From Eumeta japonica (Eukaryota > Arthropoda > Insecta > Lepidoptera > Psychidae): 64,000 bases of DNA. The DNA is taken from contig BGZK01000103.1 of the NCBI GenBank assembly GCA_005406025.1, positions 496,001-560,000 of the forward strand, read 5' to 3'. The translations under genes were made by a program, and so were the position numbers. The notes below the pieces were generated by a model. It was given only the letters and a program-made list of their open reading frames with translations, did no database searches and was not told the DNA's origin. This document shows positions 56,032 through 64,000 of the stretch, piece by piece; position 1 is the stretch's first letter; each line of letters begins with the position of its first letter.

Positions 56032-57165
56032 TAAGAAACAAAAAGTTAAGAGGAAAAGCAATTTCTTCAGTAGTTACATACAATTAAATATGTATCTTGT
56101 AGTTTATCTGAATCTTTAGATGGATCTCGACAACTTCGTTTTACAATTATGTATCGGTATAATTTTTTTTTATATTAATTGCTCTGGAATGGCGAAATGC
56201 AAAAAATGATATTGTAATTATATTTCTGTGTTTTATAAAAATAAGTACTTTACTTATTCCGATTATTTTAGAAGGATTTATAAGAAAAGTACATAATCCA
56301 CTCCCATGTTCAATGCAATCATAAAATAGCTTTTCTCACCATCAAAAAATTAAAAGTAAATATCATAACAGAAGAACTATATGACTTTTCCGAACTGTTT
56401 TACGGCACTTTTCAAGACATCATATTGTGGGTCTTCCGGTCCCCGGTATCGTAATTAATATTATTTTTTATAATTTGATAACTCTTTTCATTTCATTTTC
56501 TATATCACTAACATAGCAGTGATAGAAAAAAACTACAATGACGTATTATCTCGAGGTCCGACCGCCACTTATCTCTCTATAACTTTTATCAACTATTTTG
56601 TTACATATTCCATTACATCTCTATTATTTAAATTTCAAATTACGCCTGTGACTCAACTAATAAACATGTAGGCTCTATTTATTGCAGTAACGTATTTACT
56701 GAGATTTTACTGTGCTGTTGAAGTTTCAGTTCCGGAAACTGTAATTGGCTTTCAGTAGACGGTGATGGTTTCATGAAGGGGAAAGTTCGAGCCTCTTCCG
56801 TTTTGAGATTAAGGATCAGAATATAGTACTAGAATGAACTAGAAGAATAGAATAAAGTTCTAATCCAGTAATATAAAAAAAAACACTTGGTGAGAAAAAT
56901 TTACTACATACATACTGCTGAATATAATTTGTTAGGTACCGATGTAATTACCATTGAATTTCTAATATTCCTTAAACAATCACCATAATGCTGGACCGAA
57001 TTATTTTTATAACGTAATTTGAAAGATGAATAAGCAACGAATTATAACGAAATTAAAAAGAAAAGGCAAAAAATGAGAAATGGAATCCACCCGAATCGCA
57101 TACACGTCTATAAGACCTATATACGTTAGGAACTTATTCTTTTTTTCAATCCTATAATACGCTTA
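56032..57165. other. AT-rich stretch without recognised feature
   Basis: No gene or defined repeat seen. Confidence 0.55.
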
Positions 57166-57169
57166 TGAA

Positions 57170-57550
57170 GTATAAGTGTTACGAATTAGGCTTAATTTTT
57201 TGTACATACGGGGCTAAAATTAAGTTCACACCTTGGGGGCAACGAATTGTGACAAAGGGTGGAGGGAGTTTTCTGACATCACATGTCAAAACCCAAACTA
57301 CTAAAACACGAATCATGAAAATATTTGACTTTAAGTTAATTTTATTAAAGATTATTATTAATGCAAATAAAAAAAAAAATTGAAAAAATTGTTGTTTTAA
57401 TTTAACTACTTCTAAATATAAAATTGAAAAGTATGTGTCGTCACACCAAGGAGGAAGGGCTTTTCGCATGTGTGACCATCTGTGACCGGAACGGAGGGAG
57501 AGGTCAGAAGACCTTACAATTTGTGTGACGTACTTTATCGATGGGCCCTA
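57170..57550. repeat. Interspersed repeat with imperfect inverted symmetry
   Basis: GTGACAAAGGGTGGAGGGAG then TTTTCTGACATCACATGTCA near 57250 and CACACCAAGGAGGAAGGGCT then CATGTGTGACCATCTGTGAC near 57441, ending TGTGTGACGTACTTTATCGA then TGGGCCC. Similar word sets (TGACGTCACA..., GGGTGGAGGG, GTGACGTAATTTATGGATGG-like endings) are familiar from arthropod DNA transposon remnants. GGAGACGTCCATAAACCACG at 57907 may be an inverse end. Class uncertain. Confidence 0.4.
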
Positions 57551-57828
57551 ACGATATAATTCATTTACATGACGAAACTCGCGACTCACTGCAGAAAGAT
57601 ACCGTTAAAATGCTACAAAAGCAAATTTCCTCATCTCTCCATTTAAATAACCTGCACTTGGGTAGAAAAGTTGATACTATTAAAGATTACATAAATAAAT
57701 CGGAGCGAAGGTTTTTAATATTGTCACCAATTATCGTAGACGGAGAGAATAATACAAACGCATTGGTATGTAAATCGTTATTTATTATTAAAATACAAAT
57801 ATTACACGAAACATGTTACTCTCGTTGA
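57541..57828 (+). other. Unrecognised 95-codon open frame
   Basis: Starts ATGGGCCCTAACGATATAAT after an in-frame TGA. It contains KMLQKQISSSLHLNNLHLGR and YINKSERRFLILSPIIVDGE. Composition is less AT-biased in codon third positions than most chance frames here, and a donor-like TTG/GTATGT falls at 57765. I recognise no family. Its first codons overlap the tail of a repeat, so a host gene start here is doubtful. Confidence 0.25.
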
Positions 57829-57829
57829 C

Positions 57830-58380
57830 TTTCGTTGATAAAGTGGATAAAATAGACACACGTTTTGTATGTACGAAGTACCATATACAAATGGGTACTA
57901 AACAAAGGAGACGTCCATAAACCACGTAACGCTGTCGAGAAAGTGGAAGAGCTACCCACTGATGTGTACACAATACACAAGAGGGCGGGAGTGATTAATT
58001 ATTGTCGGACAAAATCTGTCTCTTTTAAGTTTGACTAGAATTTTCGTATTAAATGTATTATAATTACAAAAAATTCATTTGTATGTCATATGAAAATCTA
58101 CATTACGGAAGACACGAGGGGTTATAGTGTACAATAGTCTTCATGGCGTTTCATAGCTAAAATAGGTAAAAGGCAATAGGTAAGGTAAATAACACTAAAT
58201 ACAATGTAAAATGTTTTATAGACGACCCTTGTCGTTGTCGATTCTTAACGATTTTTATAAATATTAGAATATGCGTACACTGTCTATATTGAAATGGGGT
58301 CTTTTTTATGTTATAGCGGATTTCATAGATATTTTTTTTTATTGACGTATTATCGAACATCTAGTGAGGTGAGGTTACTG
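57830..58380. other. Unassigned AT-rich stretch
   Basis: Only the possible inverse repeat end at 57907 is noted. No gene. Confidence 0.5.
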
Positions 58381-58384
58381 CACT

Positions 58385-58795
58385 TTAAAACGTGTTGTGC
58401 AACGCAATGCAGTGACTTGAAATAGCCCGCGGTGCCAGCGGGGACAATGCGTCACGCCCTGTACCGTCACGATGGCTGCACGCGGGTACGCGCTCGACAA
58501 GACGAACGCACGTAATGCTTATCTGGATTAGTTCACGGATCTGTGGGTGTAAATATATCATTGCTCGACATGAGGTGTCATTCCAGGTCTTATTTTGCGA
58601 GGGCCTCACGCATTTCAGTCAAACTCGTATAATTAGATCTCGCACCAACGCTTTTATGTGATACATTGTAGTGTATGAAAAACATATGTCTGTTTAGTGA
58701 ATCGATTCATTTATGATTGTCCGCATTCCCCGTATAATATCAATTGCATATAGGTGCCGCACCACTATATATGATCATAATATACTTATATAACA
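58385..58795 (-). mobile_element. Putative 3' LTR of the Ty3/Gypsy element (start defined, end not)
   Basis: On the minus strand a polypurine tract AAGTGTGGGAGGAGA (58796-58810) immediately precedes TGTTATATAAGTATATTATG, an LTR-like TG start, about 120 bp past the end of the Pol frame. The stretch down to about 58385 is GC-richer than its surroundings. No matching CA end or second LTR was found, so the lower limit is only nominal. Confidence 0.5.
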
Positions 58796-58845
58796 TCTCC
58801 TCCCACACTTAAAAACAATAACAAAAAAAACGACTTGATCTACTA

Positions 58846-58852
<7 letters not shown>

Positions 58853-58882
<30 letters not shown>
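58853..58882. repeat. (TA)15 microsatellite
   Basis: An uninterrupted dinucleotide run between the Gypsy Pol end and the polypurine tract. Confidence 0.95.
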
Positions 58883-58884
<2 letters not shown>

Positions 58885-58931
58885 TATTATACAATTATAT
58901 AAGTATTAAGTATTACAAACTTATTTATAAA

Positions 58932-59506
58932 TTAAATACGTCGGTGTCTCTGTGTAACTTTAGACTGACATTCCCTTTCTGTAATCGATCTCGGAGGTAA
59001 CCACGATTCATCGACATCGCGGTCCGATTCGCTCCAATCCGAATCGACTTCGAGACTGCCCTCTCGATCGCCCGAATTCAATTCGTCCAATGCTGTTTGC
59101 TCGTTTGACGGAACATCGACCACTGCCGCTAGATTGTCCACTTCGCCTATGCCTAAACTCGGCGACAAAGTCCATGAGTTCGAAGGTGCACCGGTGCTGT
59201 CGGCCGAAGTACTTATTTTTACGTAGTTGGAACCGACCTGGGCGGTCTAGTTCACCGCCGTTCTACGGGGCACACCTCCGTGGCATAAAATGTGTCGGTC
59301 GACACGTTTATTTACGCACTTTTGCAGTAGGGGCACGAAATCAGTCCATATTCTCGAAAGATTTTCTTTTGAAAAATTCTTCTCATCCATTCATATTTGT
59401 TACCGTTTTGGAAACAATCTTTTATAAAGACGTCGTTTCCAACATTAAATTTTAAATGCCTTTTCCCGTCGTGACATTCAGATTGTAAGATTTGTTTGAA
59501 ATACAT
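58932..59506 (-). pseudogene. Ty3/Gypsy Pol C-terminal (post-integrase) remnant
   Basis: Minus-strand frames include CHDGKRHLKFNVGNDVFIKD then NGNKYEWMRRIF (59312-59506), which resembles the small basic domain after integrase, and an acidic tail, DREGSLEVDSDWSESDRDVD, ending RQRHRRI-like at 58932. The two pieces are out of frame with each other. RNase H and the integrase core, normally upstream, are missing: the sequence jumps from RT to this tail within about 20 bp. Not functional. Confidence 0.65.
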
Positions 59507-59526
59507 ATTATTATCGACAGCAGAGG

Positions 59527-60334
59527 TTACCTCCGAGGTTGATTACAGGGAGGGAATATGCACACTCCCTCTATTCCTGCTAAAAATTTTTTCATTGTTC
59601 TCTGAAAAATTGCATGTGAAGTATGCAAGCCGTTTGAGTCAATAGTATTACTCAAATATTCGACTGATTTTTGAAAATAGGCACATTTCTCTTTTTGCAA
59701 GGTGAGGCCTGTGTCTTCTAATCTTCGAAGAACTTTTTTTAGTCGAGACATGTGACTTTTTTTGTTCGTTCCGGATATTAATAAATAATTTAGGAATATG
59801 CACACTCCCTCTATTCCTTTTAAATCATTTTCCATTGTTCTCTGAAAAATTGCAGGTAACGATGATAGTTCAAAAATTAATCTCGTAAATTTAAATAGCC
59901 GCCCCTATGCGTATTAATACGCGTTAACATCTGCGACGGTTCCGTTAGCTCGAGCTGCATGTACGTCATAGATGAATCTACTCGTAGCTTAATGAATTCG
60001 TCGCCTCCGCTTAGTCGAGCGAACAATTCTTCTAGGTATACGCGGCAATAGATATTTGTCTATGTACAGTACTTTGCTTTTGAATTTAACTTAAATTCTG
60101 AGTGTGCCGTTCGGTTTCAGTCCGGGCGTTATCGAAGTCGGCGTACTCCACCGGTTTCAAAATACCTAACGATACTAATTTGTCGAGGGCCTCATCCACT
60201 TTGGGCTTGAGAGCGAATAGTATTGGCCGCGTGGAGCGCATTATAAGTTTCTGGAACTGGCCATTTACATAAATAAAATTTAAAAAGTAATTACTCAAAT
60301 AAAAAATGGCCGTATGATCGAAATACACAGACAT
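59527..60334 (-). pseudogene. Ty3/Gypsy reverse transcriptase remnant
   Basis: On the minus strand, in order: an ILFALKPKVDEALDKLVSLG block with ILKPVEYA (RT N-terminus, 60180-60260), LFARLSGGDEF and YMQLELTEPSQ with INTHRGGY, then after frameshifts GIEGVCIFLNYLLISGTNKK, KKVLRRLEDTGLTLQKEKC and SVEYLSNTIDSNGLH. Reverse transcriptases need a Tyr-x-Asp-Asp motif; here the position reads F-L-N-Y, so both Asp are lost. A block of about 60 bp (CATTGTTCTCTGAAAAATTG with GGAATATGCACACTCCCTCT) is present twice, at 59556-59615 and 59792-59855, which repeats FQRTM...GIEGVCIF at the C-terminal side. Confidence 0.85.
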
Positions 60335-60354
60335 ACGACCTATCGTGGGATTTG

Positions 60355-61196
60355 GGTATCCTTAGACATAGGCATGAGTAAATTACAATCAATCCTATAC
60401 AAACATTTGGATATGAAAAAGCTATGCTCGCGGTGAATCCCAGACAATTTGACTGAGGTTCAAAAAACGGACTGCGTCACTTGGTGCAATGCTATGCTTA
60501 CCAGATTCAAGGAAGGGACGTCAAATTCGGTGTGGGACATTACTATAACATGGGTAACTACTATAATATGGATTTATTGTTACGACCCCAAAACAAAGCA
60601 GCAGTCGACCGTATGGGTGTATAGAGATCAGCCGAAACCAACCAAAGAGGCACGCGAGCGAAATGCCCATAATCGGATGATTGCTTTTTTTTTAATAAAA
60701 TTGGACATGTGGCTATTGTTGCTTTGGTGAATTGTCATACCTTGAATGGGGTTAGTACACGACTATTTATTTGCCGGAAGTTATTGACAAACTCCGTAAA
60801 AATAACAGTATACGTCGTATCATCTTGCACAACGACAATAACACTTCTCACACGGACAAACAAACAAATAATTTTTAAAGGAGAAAAATATAGAACTTAT
60901 GAGCAGTCCTGCGTACAGTTCCAACTTGGCACCTCATGACTTTTTTTTTCGCAAAAATTAAAAGCCAATTATGTGGTCAACGATTTTTATCACCAGAAGA
61001 CGCTGTTGAAGAGTATGAAATATATGTTTCCAAGGTCACCAGGGAGGAGTGGCATAAATGTTTTCAAAATTACTTTATTCGTATGAAAAAATTCATTTAT
61101 GCCAACGAAGAATATTTTGAAAAACAATAAATTCATTTTTGATCATTCATAGTAATTTTTATTCATTCATTCCAGAAATTATCAGTGCGCCCTACG
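60355..61196 (+). pseudogene. Mariner transposase remnant, third type (copy E)
   Basis: Plus-strand frames read MKKLCSR then a stop, IPDNLTEVQKTDCVTWCNAM, YCYDPKTKQQSTVWVYRDQP, LHNDNNTSHTDKQ, SNLAPHDFFFRKN and, near the end, EEYEIYVSKVTREEWHKCFQ with EYFEKQ and a stop at 61128-61130. The first catalytic Asp region is scrambled (WDITITWVTTIIWIY); the second (HNDNN) and third (APHDF) Asp are present. The 3' terminal region CCAGAAATTATCAGTGCGCC then CTACG borders TATA. The 5' end is missing. It differs clearly from copies A-D and from F. Confidence 0.82.
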
Positions 61197-61198
61197 TA

Positions 61199-62461
61199 TA
61201 TATTCCACTTTGTTTAACGACTTGTAACGGCGCATTTTGTAAGTAGTGACAATCCCATTTCTGTAGAAATTTTGGGACTTCTGACCAAAAAACTGAGACA
61301 GGTAGTTTCGACAGTCCTGACTTGATGTTAACCTAACTAGATTAAAAGAATTCCAAAAAAACTGAAACAAGTGAAGATCTGAAGATGAAAGGTCAGGGCT
61401 GTGTGGTGGATGCATTAACACTTCCCAACCAAACTCTCTCAATATTTCCCGAGTTGTTAAAGATGTGTGTGGTCTGACTTTACCATGGCGAAAAATCACA
61501 CCCTTTCTGTTGATCAATTTCGGCTGTTTTTTCTCTACTTCTTGCTTGAGTTTCATCAGCTGTTGGCAGTATAGATCCGAATTTATGGTTTAGCTCGGCG
61601 CTAAAAGCTTGCAATGAATAATACCTATCCAATGTCACCATTCACGTGGCATCAACATACTGCGTGTTAGTGTGGGTGGCGCTATAATCTAAATTTGCTT
61701 GTTTTTCGACCATGATATTTTTTGCACGTTCTTGTCGTAGTTAATCCATTTTGCATCATCAGTGATCAATCTTTTCAAAATGAGTTCGGTATCATTACGT
61801 TTCAATAGAGAATCGCAAATGAGTACACGATTCATTAGATTTCGTTCAGTGAGCTCGTGTGGGACCCAAATATCTAGTTTTTTTTTGTATATATAAATTA
61901 GTTCCATCAAACATCGTTATGGAAAGGGAGTTGACTTTTTATTGTCAAAATTACCAGCAGAAGTATAGAGCTTGGTTGTACATTCAGCTTTTTTCAAATG
62001 GGCCAAAACTGTTTTGTCATTAATCCGAAGCTCTTCAGCTATGTCGTAAGAACTAATAAGACCATCTGGTTCTACTTTTTCCAAAATAGCATCGACTTTA
62101 TTCGAACAGCTCGACCAGAGCTAGGTTTATCTTTGACATCAAAACTACCGGACTGGAGACTCTTGAACTAATTTGGTGTTACTCTTACCAACACTAAACT
62201 TTTCGCGGCTCGTGTCACATTTTTTTTAATTTTTGTAATAAATCTTCAAAATGTATCGAATTTCTATGTTAGATTTACTCATTTTGGTGGACAGAAAATT
62301 AAAAAAATGACGTGATTCCGTTTTTACTTTTTATTTTCCTTTTTTTTAAATTTCATATATGTAATGGTATCAAAACTAGCCAGATATAAACAACACAAAC
62401 AAAGAGATTTTACTGCAACTTTTCACTTAAAACATACGAAAAAAACTTTTCCCCGACCTAA
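61199..62461 (-). mobile_element. Mariner transposon, minus strand (copy D), 3' end lost
   Basis: On the minus strand it begins TTAGGTCGGGGAAAAGTTTT at 62461, next to TA (62462-62463), the best-preserved terminal repeat of this family in the window. It runs to about 61200, where the family's 3' UTR and terminal repeat should follow but copy E begins instead. The length retained is almost full. Confidence 0.88.
61203..62282 (-). pseudogene. Mariner transposase pseudogene (copy D)
   Basis: The start is ATG at 62282 (minus). Segments are VEPDGLISSYDIAEELRIND, a LDIWVPHELTERNLMNRVLI block, LLKRNDTELILKRLITDDAK (first Asp present), EVEKKQPKLINRKGVIFRHG (the second-Asp site reads HG instead of HD), EFGWEVLMHPPHSPDLSSSD with third Asp present, and FFGQKSQNFYRNGIVTTYKM at the end. 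An insertion-like segment near 61895-61980 separates the N-terminal part from the WVPHEL block. It has several stops but is the best-preserved of the four copies. Confidence 0.85.
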
Positions 62462-62463
62462 TA

Positions 62464-64000
62464 TTACATAATATACCTATTTAGCTAAAATTAAAATCAA
62501 ATTTATAACGGCTACTTTTTAGTACATTTTGCTTATCTGTTATTAAAAATTAAATCAAAAATAAATGTCAGTATTGAAACTTTAAATGTTACTCTGCAAC
62601 TTTCCGTTCCTTTATACTTTGCAACCTAACGCATAAACGTTGTCTATAAAATTAAAGTTGAGTGTTTGTTCACTTTTCAATTGAAGATGTGCTTCACGTA
62701 GTTGACTTTCAACTGACGATTTGTATATGAATTCTAATGTTATAAGTTATTATAAGTTCTTTTCTTGTATCAATGTCGTTAGTCCCTTTCAAAGCGCACT
62801 ACGAATTTTAAAAGGTTTTTATATTCATTAATTATGGCATTTTAATTTTGATTAAGTTACAATTAGTTTAATTTTAATCTAATTTTATTAAACACTAGGT
62901 TCTATTATATTATAATATTTATACTCATTTATAATTGTTTTCATTAGAATTAAATTTCCGAAATTTATGTTAATAATATTTCCGATTCCTTTATACATAT
63001 TCATACTAAATAACTCTTATGAAATAATACGAACCGTGATTGACCATCATCAATCAACCACAAAGTATTTCTCGAATGAATAAAATATTTTAATACGATA
63101 AACACTATCATGTTCGTCTACGAAAACAACTGTATATCAAGTGGGCATTCAATGAAAGTAAACAGATTAGATAAGCAAAGGGACAACGTTACCCGATAGG
63201 AACATTTCTTAACTGAAAACGGAGATTAAGTAGGTACATATGAAAATAACGTACGTGACAAACATCAAACTTCACTATTATCGGTTTGATAACGTAATGA
63301 CGCCCTGACGCGATCACGCTATTCGTTACAGAGTTGTCGAACTCGACTAGTTTTCATGTAACTTTATACAAAATCTAAAAAAAAAACTTAGTCATAGCAA
63401 AAAACTCGGAGAAAATAATCGAACGAAATATTCAGAAAAATATCAGTAAGTTTATATACGAAGGTGTTATTAAAACTGACAATCAAACATCGAGATACTC
63501 TCGTCGAAAACAAGAGCCCATCCGCTAAGTTGCGGTAATAATAAATATTTTCTAAATTCTTGTTAAAACTTGTTCTTCTTAAAACTAAAAAAATATGTTT
63601 TTTACTAGGTGTAGCTTTAAAAATTCATATCTATGTTGAAACATATCAAAACTTTATAATAGTCTCACTAAATCAAAGGTTTGTTTTGAGAAATTTTATG
63701 AATCTCAAGATACAATTTCATTTGCAGAAATAAATAAATTATACCTCACTTTGATCACCTTCTCATGATTCACCAAAATTATAATTAACGTCAAATTCCC
63801 TTCTTTAATGTGATATAATTTCTTACAAAATTACATCATCACACCTTGTTCATATTAGCCAGATTCGACACTTCGCGACTGCAATCACAAGTAATGCGAA
63901 CAAACAATATTGACAGAAACAACGATAAGGGGTCACCTTTAAAGCGTCCAAAATATGTTATCTTCTAAATGCTCTTGTTTGTTATGTTATTCCGGTTTGA
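62464..64000. other. Terminal AT-rich stretch
   Basis: No gene, RNA or repeat recognised. A brief GC-richer spot at 63298-63345 has no distinct motif. Confidence 0.55.

Noticed and set aside
57541..57828. TIR-domain-like protein
   Set aside because: The resemblance of YINKSERRFLILSP to TIR motifs is too short and no flanking motifs were found.
58932..59168. An acidic host protein
   Set aside because: It follows directly, on the same strand, the post-integrase segment of the Gypsy element and precedes its polypurine tract, so it is the Pol tail.
1..64000. Prokaryotic systems such as defence islands, operons or phage genes
   Set aside because: No ribosome-binding-site-led gene strings, and all recognised elements are eukaryotic.

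Overview
The window is eukaryotic nuclear DNA: AT-rich, full of stops on both strands, with no bacterial gene organisation. The repeats point to an insect, most likely a moth or butterfly. Recognised from memory as lepidopteran are a repeat opening with GGGTTCCGTACC and closing with a CCGACTCGCAC...CCGGTTTT tail (7.26-7.91 kb), a pair of elements whose tail reads CATGCTCTTGGCCA (20.1 and 23.1 kb), a tRNA-derived SINE with an intact B box (31.0 kb), TC...CTAG Helitron-like elements, an RTE-like LINE tail, and decayed mariners of at least three types. I see no complete protein-coding gene. Nearly every open frame of 60-140 codons is chance or lies in a transposon remnant. The window looks like an intergenic or intronic landscape dense in mobile elements.

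Layout. 0-7 kb: a foldback element with a 44-bp triplicate, three tight hairpins, a LINE 3' remnant and a nearly complete but dead mariner (5582-6833). 7-13 kb: the GGGTTCCGTACC repeat, a TIR MITE, and two divergent copies of one ~0.6-0.9 kb repeat in inverted orientation. 13-20 kb: quiet, except for a short candidate first coding exon with a consensus splice donor at 17920-18045. 20-29 kb: the two GGCCA-tailed repeats (the second carrying a nested TIR element), a 120-bp-type tandem family, two opposed mariner fragments and an hAT-type MITE with an 8-bp target duplication. 29-34 kb: GC-rich non-repetitive islands, a SINE, a minus-strand mariner and the clean 120-bp tandem array. 35.1-36.3 kb: a striking foldback element with arms of about 440 bp. 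37-47 kb: a further copy of the 120-bp family, a very CpG-rich island with MEF2 and GATA sites, two neighbouring MITEs, a perfect 26-bp hairpin and small tandem duplications. 47-56 kb: two well-bounded non-autonomous Helitrons, several elements with a degenerate CGATTTC-type core, an RTE-like LINE tail, a second LINE remnant and several GC-rich islands. 57-62.5 kb: a broken Ty3/Gypsy retrotransposon on the minus strand (reverse transcriptase part, post-integrase part, polypurine tract and LTR start), abutted by two mariners of different type lying tail to tail. 62.5-64 kb: nothing recognised.

How it works together: there is no operon or pathway. The elements record waves of DNA-transposon, Helitron and retroelement insertion, often nested. 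Between them, GC-rich single-copy islands carrying CRE, MEF2, GATA, POU and E-box motifs, plus one or two exon-like segments, are the best candidates for host function. All family names rest on sequence recognition without database searches.
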